Shown: positions 10,494 through 22,821 of the stretch, piece after piece
Layout of the letters: each line of letters begins with the position of its first letter
How positions within the stretch are numbered: position 1 is the stretch's first letter
NCBI RefSeq assembly: GCF_000003815.2
Contig: NC_049981.1
Span: 18,027,041-18,091,040 of the forward strand
From: Branchiostoma floridae
Lineage: Eukaryota; Chordata; Leptocardii; Amphioxiformes; Branchiostomatidae
Length of the DNA stretch: 64,000 nucleotides
Reading direction: 5' to 3'
Position numbers and translations under genes: made by a program
Notes under the pieces: generated by a model
What the model was told of the DNA's origin: nothing
The model's input: only the letters and a program-made list of their open reading frames with translations
The model's database searches: none

Positions 10494-12567
10494 TCTTGAA
10501 CCACTTCAGCTCACTGAAGAGAAGGCAGACAGCTTCATGTGTGTAGTTATTTTATCCGTACACCTTTGCTGTGTTACATTTAAAACTCTGTGGCCTTTTT
10601 GTATTCTCTATGATTGTCATCAGTGCACATGGAATATTCCTTCTTCAGCAAAATATGACATAAAAGTTAATGTAAAGCCAAATGCGTAATGTAATTGAAG
10701 GTAGGGTATTGTTTAAACAAAGTGTTAGTCCTAAGGACAAAGTAATGTGTTAAGATATACTTGTTACAGTGTTGTACATATAGTTTGTACTGTGACATAT
10801 GTAATAATTATAGATAGTGTTGAACTTTATCATAGGTGCTTTGATGTGAATCTAAATATTGTGGAAAAATTGATTCTACCCAATAATTTTTCTTGGTCAA
10901 AACAATAGCTTTATAAATCCCCATATACACGTAAAAGACCCAACTTCTTTGTTGTGAAATCTCTTTAATTATGGAGAGAGAAAGAAAACACACATTACAA
11001 ATGCAGCATTTACAGCAGTGGGTCAAAAATATCACACTTAAGTGAAAATAATGCAAAAAATAATCTGTTTGTATATATATATTACCAGTGTGATCAATTC
11101 AGCTATCACACCTTATCTAAAGATCACTAAGAATTAGTAAGATAGACTGTTCTTGCATAGATCAAAGGTCAAAAGCACATAAAAACCACAACATTCAACA
11201 TTACTACTACTACCAGTCTACATATGATGTGGAAAAAAATTATTATAAAAAGTACTCATGTTGAAATGATGGTACATTGTAACATATAATTCTGCATATT
11301 AATGATTCACTTTAACTTCAGTATTTTATTCAAATGTGTCATTTTAGGGTATATGAATCAAGTTGAATTTTGAGAGTTGCTATTTCAGTAATAGTTATGA
11401 GGTTTGTACATACCAGTTGGAAGCCAATACTGTCAAAAGAATTTTTACAGTCTATATTTATGTTGATATTTGTTGCGTGTCTTTACATGATGCCACCTTT
11501 TGAACAACTTGGAAGAATTGTCATGAATTCTAATTCAGTGTGTACAAAATACAAATCCTCCCAGTAATTTAAATTTTTCCGTTTGACTACATGTAACATG
11601 TTACATGTTTGTTGTACATGTATGTCAAGTGTAGTGAAATATGTCAGCCCTTTGTGTTGTCTATATCCTCTGAAATTAAAAATGATTTGCATGAAAAAGA
11701 ATTTGTTTCATATTATTGATGATCTTAACAATGCAAAGACAGATCTCTAATATATACATTGTAACTGTTACCTATTATGAATAGCACACCCTTCAAATCC
11801 ATTCACTTTCTCTAATATTGTACATTGTCTATTGTAAATCTCTTTATCACCTTATTGAAAAATATTGGACAAAGCATTAGGCTTTTCAAAATGTAGGTTT
11901 GTAGCAAAATTTATGTTGTCAAAGGTAAATCTCTGACAATTTGGAACCAGGGACTGAGGGACTGACATGAAAAAGGAAAATCAAATAGGTTATATATATT
12001 ATGAAGTATATATTATGAATTTGTTGATTTATCTTATATTCCAAATAGCAACTGTACCACTGTCTTGGCAATCCACTGCATACCATATCATAACTGAAAT
12101 CATAATTGTATAAAAAAATTATTTGGGAGTACAGATACAAAATGTACCTCACAATTGACAAAATCACAATGACCAAAAAGTATGTCATATGATCCTCTTC
12201 ATATTCTGAATGAGTAATACACAGTAGCAAGCTGTATACTAGTCAAGCAAGGTAGACCTACCACTCCATGTAAACCTGAAAGTAGATTTCACCCTAAACT
12301 GTGTCCATAAACTGTGTAGTACATGATTGTTTTCAAGACTGCACATACCAGCACAAAATATTGGGTTACAATATGTTTAAGTCTTTTTAGCAACACCTTC
12401 GCGGCTATCCTAATATTCTATGGACTCCATAACTTGAGAAGCTGTGGATGGATCCTTGTGATATTCACTAGGTGGGTAGGGGTCAGGAACAGGAAGGTCA
12501 AATTTGATAATTGCCCTCCTTGATTTAAGTGTCTCACTATGCTAGTTGTAGAATTTGAATTTGGAAG
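10494..12567. other. Convergent intergenic region (3' ends of the TIFA-like and cadherin genes)
   Basis: An AT-rich 2.1-kb stretch between two stop codons on opposite strands. It should hold both 3' untranslated regions. A minus-strand AATAAA (plus-strand tttatt, near 11324) could serve the cadherin transcript. I saw no AATAAA close after the TIFA-like stop. No coding signature was found. Confidence 0.5.
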
Positions 12568-15500
12568 CTAGATGAGTGAGATTGGTACATCTGTCTCTGG
12601 GTCAGCCCCTGAGCTGGATGATCCCGTAGATTTAGACATCTGCTCAAAGAACATGATCTGCTTGGCCACACTGCGCTTGGGAAGTGACTCCTTCGCAGGG
12701 GTGACTGAGTCAAAGTTCTGCTGAAAGCCTTCTGTTTCACTTTCCGTCCTTGTCTTACTTCCCTGTGAGGGAGTCACATGCACTGTCAGTCCAGAGTCAT
12801 TAGGGGGCGTTTCGTTCTTGGTTGGGATGAATTCAATGCGAGGGGTGTCCTCCTTGGCTTTTGACGGCTGGAATGCTGCTTGGTGCACCTGCTTCATGGA
12901 CACATTCTGTACCCTTGGAATGGAGTAGCTGTACAGAAAGGAGCAATAGGAGTGCAATATTGGAACATTAGTAGTTGATAAGAATACAACAGGATGTATT
13001 CCATATCGACCAGGATACCAGACTGGTTGCTAGTCAAATGCCAAAGGTTGTACCTTATCCTATGTCATACCCACCCTTGAAACACACATTTCAATGCAAG
13101 ATGCACCAGAATTTGACAAAATTAAGCACCTTCAAAAATTGTAACAACAGCAATTCCTATGTCTGAATTTGGTATTCAAATTTCCAATAGGTGCATGTGA
13201 AGTGCATTCGATTGATTCTATGGAAGTCTATGTGTAACCCAATATGACACTCTAGGAAATGTCCTTGGTGCTGAACATGATATCTATTGTTGTGCCTAGC
13301 TCAACTCAGCTGAAAATTTGCAAAGTTAAAATGTATTTCATCTTAGACTTTTTTTGCATAGAACAAGTAGTTCAGAACAATGTATATTAATTTCACAAAT
13401 TGTTCAGGCACAAGTGTAGGTCCAGACCTACACACATAAACCTCTGTTTTGTTTGTTTGTACCGGTACCTGTGATGTTACAAGGTACGTTTAGGTACTCA
13501 TCTCTAATCTAAAGTTGTGCCTAATCTCAACTTCATTAAAAAGTCACTACCTTGTAAAATATCACACCATGTCAAAGAAATGCATGAAAATTTAAAAAAA
13601 AATTCATAGTCCACCTCTTGAATCTCTTTGACAAGTAAAATGAAAACAATCCAGCAGCTGACCTGGCTAGGCGCACTGGAGAGCTGTCTGCTGACGACGT
13701 CTCCGTCACGTGATGTACCTGAGCGGCTACATGCATCCTTCTAGAAGGCGACATCAGCCTTCCCGTTACTGTCCTCACCGGTGAAGAATCGGAACTATCG
13801 TGGAAAGCAATCCAAGGACGTTCATTGTTCAAGGATCCCCTCCCCGAGGAAGAGTTCTGCTCCAGCTGCGGACTCTCGTCTCCCCTTGGAGAATCCAAAC
13901 CCAGCACATCCTCAGGGCTCTCTTCTGGGATACTGCCACCGGGAGACAGCAATTGGACTGGTCTACCTCCGCGATATTGGGACATTTTGGGGTTTCTCAG
14001 ATCAGGTCGCACAAGGGGATTGTAGACCTCATCCCTTTGTGGACTGGCATCTGGCGGCAGAACCTGCGGTGTCCCACGCTTGCCCGCCATTTCTGGGTGA
14101 CTCGTGTGATCGATGTATTGACTGTATGTTGGCTCATCAGGGATTTCTTCTCCAGCGGTTTCCCAGTGGCTGTGAGGCTGGGCCCTTCCTGGGTACACAG
14201 GATGATGATTGACATGTGCTGCACCCAGCAATGTGCCATCTTCTCCCTCATCATTATCATACGGATACCCCTCATGTCTGATCAGATGGGATGTCTCTTC
14301 ATCTGTATCATAACAAAGACAGGGTTTAAAGCAATAGTCAACTGTATCACTATGGAGGTCTGTGGTGGTAATCGACATACAATGTTGTAAAGGTTTTGAA
14401 CTTGAGAGGGATCAGAGGACTGATCAAAAGTTTGTTGGTAGGTTCCTCACACTATTGTGTACGGAGATAACATGTAAAGACTTTATGAACTAGAATGATA
14501 TCTATTGACAACACTGCAGGGAGCTTAGTGGAATGGAAGGCTAGTCCCACTGGCATAAAAAAGCATTCAGTGTTCTACTTAACTCCACAAGTGCCTTCTA
14601 ATCAAACCCTAGCAATCTTAGCCTATATAAGGCTGTATATGATGTGCCTGTCAAGGCCAGAAGACAGTAAGGTTACAAAAATACTTTCTGGGGTGATAAA
14701 ACTTATCAATTATTGCTTGGCCTTCTTGGTTTGCTTATCTTCCCGCATTTATGCTAAAGGAAGTTTCTATACCTATAGGGAATGCAAGAGTAGGATTTGC
14801 ATGGGTACCTGCAGTAGAAATCTGGAAAAAAAAAGTCAGCTGATTATGTATTGATTGATACAGGCATTAGAAAACAAAGCTCCCTTTTGGAGTTTAGTAC
14901 TCCTTAGGATTAAAAAGAATATATTATATGGCTGTACCATCCTGAAGGTCCTCCTGATATGTCTGTACTTGTACGTTCCTCTGTGGGGAGTGGGACTGGG
15001 TCCTCCTGGTCTTGTCTCTCTTCTTTTTGTCTTTGTGTTGAGCCCTGTGTGTGGAGTGACTCCGAGGCTTGTGGTGGTGGCCATTGTGGGAATCTGGACG
15101 TTCAAACACGATCTCTGTTGTTGTCTGTCTCCGGAGCAGTGGCTCTCTTTTATGTGGAGACCTGGAAGGATGCAGAATAAACCATTTTTAGGCCTAGGAA
15201 AAATGTAGTGTTTCCAGTAGCAGCCCTAAAAAATTGGGATCAGCAGGTTCTTTTTCTTCTTGATGGCAGATCAAAACTTACATGTCCCGTCACCTGCAGG
15301 CTTCATAAAAGGGTTGACAGGTTTTTTGCCAGGGTCAGTTGGAAAACTGGATACATTCTTTTTTCCTATACCTGATATCACAGGGAGTCAAGTTTATACA
15401 CTTTTGTTCCTCTTGGTAAATTGGTGACCAAATTTCTGTGTGTATTTGGCACTCTTTAGACAGATTGAGTGGCCCTCCAGGGAAAGTCATGTTAATCCAA

Positions 15501-18500
15501 AGGCAAGGCAAAGTATCAAACCTATTGTTTCTGAATCCCACGCTCTAAACTGTTAAGCCACCATCCACCCCTCCAACCAAAATGGGCCACTCGGAACAAA
15601 AATTATTTTGTTATAGAGGAAAGTATCATGAAACATGATGTGCAGTTAACATAATATGTCAGTCATTGTAAGACCTTGAGGAGTTGTGCGAACTTTGTCC
15701 CTGTAGGTCCCTTAGTTGTCTCTTGTAGGGTGACCTTTGCCCTCTGTCCTTTGTTCTCCCACGATTCCAGGACTGATGATAGTGATGCGGGTCCCTCACA
15801 ATCTCTATTGCAGTTCTTCTGGGAGAGACTAGAGGGATGGAAAGGTGTTAAGATTCGTACCAGGAATTACCAGTATGTCTTAGCTTAAACCAGTTTTCGT
15901 TCTTCTCAGCAATTCTTTTAAAAGTAAGCAAGATGAAAAAGACTTGATTTTTAGGAAAAGTGGGAAAGAATGTGTGCTGTACTGTCCTAATACCCATCCT
16001 GTGCTATCTCCTGTCAGCACTAGGAAGTAAACAATGAGTGCTGTAACAGTGTTGGCAGTACCCATTCTGTGCTGTCTCCTATCAGCACAAATAAGTAAAC
16101 AATGAGTTCTGTAACAGTGTTGTCATTATCCATCCTGTGCTGTCTACTATCAGCACCAGTAAGTAAACATTAAGTGCTGTAACAGTTCTGTCCTTACCCA
16201 TCCTGTGCTGTCTTCTACCAGCACCAGTAAGTAAACAATGAGTGCTGTAACAGTGTTGTCATTACCCATCCTGTGCTGTCTCCTACCAGCACCAGTAAGT
16301 AAACATCAAGTGCTGTGCTGTCTCCTATCAGCACCAGTAAGTAAATATTAACTGCTGTAACAGTTCTGCCCTTACCCATCCTGTGCTGTCTCCTGTCAGG
16401 ACTGGTGTGTGATGACAGCGTGCTGTCTGGGATCTCCATCAGAATGGCTTTCTCCAGCCGGTACAGTGGGTTGGACTCACTGCTCTTCCTTCTCAAGTGG
16501 TGTGGGGAGGGGTTTCTTGGGCGTGGTAGGGGGGTATCTGTTGTAGAAGCGAACAAAAAGTTATATCCTAACATCTTGTTGCCTGCCATTGGTGCCATTT
16601 AATTACGACTGGGGGCCCCTTTAACTCACTTCCTGATTTTTTTCAGGGCAGTCAGTATACATGTAGGAACCCGGTCATAATCAGAGAGCACCCAGGCTAA
16701 AAATCATGATCATAACTTCAATGTATCATGATAAACCACTGAGTTCTTCCTGTTCTAATCATGGCAGAATATCTGACGAGACAGAATGAATGCTCCTGAA
16801 TTAGTAGTAGTTGCCAATTGTGCAATTATTGATATATACATGTATTAGGTAATGTAGAAGTGTGCTAAGTTTGTCAAAATGATACTATTATCCCTCTTCT
16901 TTGACTTTCATCACACAAGCTACCTGTTTAACAATTCTTACATGTTATGGCTTGCTTTATTGTTTTTTAGATCATAGAACCCAAGGATGCAGTCACTTGG
17001 CATTAAACTCAATATAGGAGTAGCAGTGAGTCATGATACTGATACACTAGGGATTGACACATGTTGAAGGATTAGCAGCACATACTGTCAGATGGTAGGG
17101 GTAATCACACAATGTATATTAGGTAAATACTAACTACAGTACATACACAATGTCATGTATACTGAATTGAGAGTAAAACCTGAAATTGAAAACCCTATTA
17201 TATATGCTAGATATACCCCAAAGTCAAGTTCTCACTTGTTTTACACTAGTCCGTTCAGCACTATAGGAAATGCCAGTCAGTCAAGTAGCCATCAGTTTCC
17301 AAATGTGGGAGAGCCCTGAATTATGATGGCCTTATGTGAAATAAGTAAGGACTTTGTGGTATATTTAGCATACATAACTAAGGTTTTTCAATTTCACATT
17401 CAGCTCTCCTTGAATGGAATCATGCAGGTGAGTGATTGTTAGTAAGACCACATGCAGCTGTTCACAGGGAACACACCTGCATCAGGTGCAGGGTTTGGCA
17501 CCCCCGCACAGTACAGGTGATCAACCACCGAGTTCCACAACATGGCCGCGCGAACTGCCATCTCGTTAACCGGTACGCTCTTACCCGACACAGATTGTGC
17601 TGTGGGTACGGCTGAATCATATAAGAAAACTCAATGATTTATTGAAAATTATGAACCATTATGAACTCTAACTCTAATAACATAAAGTATTAGCAGAATA
17701 CTGATTTTTTATGTGTGCAGGACTTATGTACTTGATCATACTGTGAAGTTGTGTGCATTTTTATCCCCTAAGTTTTTTTTTGTTTTTGGAAGAAAACACC
17801 CTCTTCTAGCTAGTGATCTTTCAAAATCGTTATCTAGGTGGAGGATTTTCTTCTACGTACATGCATAAAATGCCCTGGTCTGCAAGACAAGGTGCATTTA
17901 CATTTGCTTGTTATACAAGATATGTCCTGTGTAACTAAAATCTCCAGGAACTTCCAATCAGCAACAAAGCAGCTGAAAATACTCTATTTAAAGTGAAGCA
18001 ACAATACCCCAATCCAATGTGTACACAGTTGATTGATTATCAAATGTATAGAATGGTCTGCTATTCAATATCATTCAAGACAGTGCATGTCCTTGGTGCT
18101 GAACTCTATATCTGTTCTGCCTAAATTCAACTTGGCTAAAATTTTGCAAAAGTTTAATTCGTCTTTTGAACTTTTTTGTCATATAACAATATACAACAAA
18201 TAATCAATGGCATGATTCAAAATCAACATTCAACAAACCTTTGTTTTCGTTTCTCTTCACGGTCGGTCGTTGCTGTTTTATGGGCGATGGGCCAATGTGA
18301 GAATCTTGAAAGGGAATAGTGACCGCCCTGCCGCGGCCTGTACCTGAAACCAGGTAGGCTGTGTAAGCCCCACAGTTGTCCAGGGGAGAGGTGGAAAGAA
18401 AATTGAAGGTAAAATCAAAGAAAAAAATTAAAATTGAAGGTAAAATCAAAGAAAGGAAACCATTTATAGCACAATGTACATGTAAAAGAATTCAAATCAT

Positions 18501-21500
18501 CCAGGCTGATCGAAAAGAAAAAAAAAGAGACTCAAACTAGAAAGGCCGACATTTGCTTGGGTGCAAATACAGCATATTTCAGCCATACCCATTCCCACGC
18601 AACATTGGACTGTTCCAAGTCACCCCTGCTCAAAAATGCAATATTTAATGTAAGTTATCCCCAAAAGAGAACTAATATTGTGAATTGATTCCATGTCAAA
18701 ACAGAGCTTGCCCAATATGCCCCGGGCCCATATGGAAGAATATAATCTTCCACAGGAGCGCCTATGCATAACTGATTGGTTTTTAGAATTGCGGCAGCTC
18801 CTATTTTTCCGAGAGTGAAAAAAAACGCATCTTCCATTCAGAAGATTTTCGTCATGAAATTACATGACGCCATTCAACAATTTCCACTTCGATAACTAGG
18901 TCTAAGTACCGTCATAATCTCCTTGTGATGTGGGTGCATTTATTATTGCAGTGAACTTTTTTTAAGCAAGTAGGGCATACGTTTTAATAATTGTCAGGTG
19001 CAGGTACTGTGTAGTAGGAGTGTTGTTGTTTTTTTCAAGCTAAAAACTTCAATCTTCTTCTTGTTTTGTATGAGCCATTACATAAACGGAGACGTCTCGA
19101 AATTTTACAAGAATTTTACCACCCTGTCGCTTCATTTCTTTTCTGAAAAATCCCAGGACGAACAAGTTAACTTGATTTGGCTTTATCTATATATTTCATT
19201 TTCCTTCGAATTCTTTGTTAAGTATATGCCCCTGCATACCACTGTTAAATTGTTTTACTTTGTATGCAATCAGCCATCGGACGTAATCTTGTCTGAGTGT
19301 TTCCTGCTCGTAGCGTGCGAGACCTGGAGGATAGGTGTTTCTACTTTGTTCGGGGGTTTCTTTTCGGAGGTCAGTGGTGATACTCTGGTATTGAGAGTGT
19401 TTTATTGGGCTCAAACTCTGGCAGTTTAAAGTTACTTACAATTTGAATGTACAAAGTTTACGTCAAAAAAGAACAACAACAACACTAGAAGTACCTACAT
19501 TTGTTCGGGGAAAAATACATGCATTCTCGCCACTGTCAAACTTACGTATCAAAACTAAACGCAAGCCGTCCAATTTTCCCTGTCCAAATCTGCCGAAAAT
19601 GATTGATAGTGCCATGCGGAATGTTGGTAAATTCATCGACACTAACGTTCAATGCACGCGTACCGTCCGCTACCGCTCAAATGACCCTGTCTGAACTCCA
19701 AATCCTCGCAAACTACAATTTCAAACCCGGCAAAGGGGACCATATGGCCACTGTAAGGCTGTAATATGCATCTGTTTGTGTATATACGGGATTGCAAGGC
19801 CCCGCTTATGAATATTAACTAGCATTCGCCTTTCTCGTCGCTGATTGGCTGGCGTCCATAAAGTAATTATCTCTCGCTCCCCCCAGACCGCTGGCACCTG
19901 GCACGTGTGGGCTCTGGGGTCACTGGAGTTCACGGCAGGAAGCCGAAAGAAAACCAATTTCCCCTCAGAAAAGCGCTGAAATTAAGCATTTTAAAGTAGT
20001 TTATGCCCAAAATTTTACTTGGATCATTTTACCAACTATCTAATGCCTATCTACACCAAATTTAAGGTCATTCCATTGTAATTCAAGGGAACAGGGGGCC
20101 ACAATATACCGTTTTGGTCAAAACATGACCTTTAAACTTCAATAAAATCATTTTAGAGGCAGATATGAAAAAAATGAGAAAACAGCACCTCGGTATTGAC
20201 CCACTCTACCCTTGTGCCAAATTTCAGGTCATTCGGTCACGGAACGACGGAGATGAATCGCTTTGAAGATTTGACAGGAGAAAGAAAGAAAGAAAGAAAG
20301 AAAGAAACATTACGAATACAATATATTTCACCATACCATATATGGTATGGCTGAAATATAAATATATAGAATAGCTTGAAACATTGCAAAGAGAGGAAGA
20401 TCATAATATCCCCAGATATAACTACAATTTGCAGTATGTCCTATTGAAAGGTATATGTTGTAGGAAAATACATGTACATGTAAGAGGGGTGATCAATGAG
20501 CCTCACCAAGAAATACTATGCACAACTCAAATTTCGAGGCATAAAAATTAAGTAGAAAGTCTTTTATGAGAATTTTTCAAATCATTGTGATCATTACTTT
20601 GAAAGGTGTACCTTTTGGAAACTAGTAACGTTAGGTGAGAGAGAAGGACAAATGAGCTGCCCCCCAGATTTGTACATGTATGTCACGTTCAGCTCTACTG
20701 CAAGGCCGAAAACCACTTCTCTCTAGTATGAAGGGATTCCTGACAGAACCTACCAGATGCCGGTATGTCTGGATCAGTACCTCTTCTCTGTGAAGATACT
20801 CGGGGAGGGGGGCCATGAGGAGACATGGGTGTTGGCTCTGCAACTAACAAAGAACAAATTGATCATGCAGCAACAACATAGGTAAAAGTCAACTCATAAA
20901 ATTCTAACTGGTACCCTAAGATTACCACATTAAAAAAGGGGTAAAGCTAAATAGATGTACTACATTGTAGCATTAGAAATTCCTGAGGTACATTTTTGTA
21001 TTACTTTGTGCACTTCAGACATCCAGGTGCTCAAGACAACACGGCTTTTTCATGTGAGTTTTGACATTACAGATACAATGAATCTCTTTCTTACTTTACT
21101 TATTGTAATGTTGAAGGCAATGTACCAGTTGTAAGAAAACTTTCAGCTAGACCACCTAGCACAGACATTAACATTACATTGTCGTTACTAACTCAAAGCC
21201 TTTTTCAGCAAAACTGGGGTTAAATTGTGATGCAAATATATCACCTGTGGGAAAGGTTCTTTTAAGTCAGATGCAATTAAGTCAGCCACCGCCTACCAAA
21301 AAACAACATTACAATAATTTGGCTTCTTCCCTTGAAAGAAGGTGTGGCCAAGGAGCTTTTATCTGATAAAAGCTCCTTGGTGTGGCATAGTGTATCAAAC
21401 TCAACCTTCATTTTCCCAACCCCATCCCACCAGCTCAAAATGTCAACAGAAAACATCCAAGGCTTCTCAAGTTACATTGTTCACACACACACACACACAC

Positions 21501-22821
21501 ACACCGAAAACACAACCTTGGAGAAGGTAAAAATTGTTGATGTGAATGTACCTTCCTCCATGTCTAGTAGATCCCCATCACTCCTGCGTCTGGACTGTGT
21601 GCCAGTAGAGCTACAGGTGTCCACAGGTGGGCTAAAGGTGTCCACAGGTGGCCCATGTTCTGTCAGCACACCTGCTGAGATGAGGAAATCATTTAGACAT
21701 GGTCGAGACCCACAGTGGGGGGGGGGGGGGAAGTGATGGATAGGACTCACCTGTTATTGCACCAAAGCAGTCACTACATGTACGTCTAAGTAGGGCACAA
21801 ATAAGGATTTATGGAGGTTGTGTGGCAGGGCATTTTTTTCTGACTTTTCCTGTATAGTGAAAAATTGATGTGTGTGAGTGATAGTACCTGTAAGTGTGTG
21901 AGTGACACTACGTGTAATGGTGTGTGAATGAGTGCCAGTACCTGTAGGAGTACCAGTACCTTTAGGTGTGTGAGAGACAGTACCTGTAGAGACTCCTGAA
22001 GGCAGGTTAGTGTCAGTTTGTTGGACAGAGGTGGGAGGTTCACCAGGTAGGGAGGGCATCTGAGTACTGAGGGCAGGGTTGAGTTCTGGAGAATGGGAAT
22101 GATGGGTTATCATACAGAGAGATTAATTGACGACATCTAGCAAAGTTGTATTGCTTCAGCAGCATCATTCACTAAATGTACAATCTTCAACATAACAGGG
22201 TTGTGTACTCTACTACATACAAATACCATGTGTGTTTAGTCTAACAGCATCGGAAAAACCACAATGTCCCAAACCTGCTCCAAACAATCTTCAATTGTCA
22301 CACAATGTTCAGGTATCTCAATCATAGTCATCATACTTCAATTTGATTTGCTATGTTAGCTGCCAATCCAAGTGATATGTCTTGTTTGTTACAGTTTTAC
22401 TTTTCAATTAATACTTTATTTTTTGGTAAGTACTGTATGTATTGCTTTAATTTGATCCTTTATTTTTATTTGCAAATATTTCATATCACAGTTCCTTAGG
22501 TAAACATGCATGTTGTGTGAGTGACAGTGCCTATAGGTTACTTGTAACTATTAGTGTTACTGTCTATTTAGTGAAAAGAATTTTTCTTGCAAAGTAAGGT
22601 TTACCATTGACTCAGTACTAAGTGTGTAAAAGTTCTATCTTTTTACTACAGCTTTAGATATTAATCTGAGGATCTACTGCTCCAGGAATAGTGCTTGTAG
22701 TTCTAGTTAGCACAGTCAGTAGTGAATGTACCTGGATCCACAGGTGCAGTCAATATCTCAGTTGTTCTCCTGGCAGGGGGGTGTCTCAGGGGGGAAGGGA
22801 TGGGGGGTCTGGAGTGGGGAT
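12568..22821 (-). CDS. Cadherin block H: exons 44-54, distal cytoplasmic tail and stop
   Basis: Exons, in transcript order: 22732-22821, 21984-22085, 21552-21674, 20754-20843, 18239-18343, 17477-17599, 16376-16537, 15675-15828, 14938-15161, 13663-14302, 12568-12928 (stop TAG at 12568-12570). The first seven are all phase 1-1. The tail is Pro/Ser/Thr-rich, then basic and His-rich (HKDKKKRDKTRR, exon 52), then acidic with PYDNDEGEDG (exon 53). Exon 50 carries ESNPLY. The last exon ends ETDVPISLI, a class I PDZ-binding form (S-x-hydrophobic). The exon 51 acceptor was placed at 15828 because only that choice avoids a TAG and keeps frame. The exon 47 start could be 20843 or 20837. Confidence 0.82.

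Noticed and set aside
13781-14390. Long plus-strand frames opposite cadherin exon 53
   Set aside because: They are antisense shadows of a large exon whose minus-strand frame joins its neighbours in phase.
15994-16377. CRISPR array
   Set aside because: Units are contiguous 68-bp tandem copies without unique spacers, in a eukaryotic intron.
18998-19429. 143-codon plus-strand frame as a membrane protein gene
   Set aside because: It is Phe/Ser-rich from AT-rich DNA, inside a candidate transposable element, with no splice or homology support.
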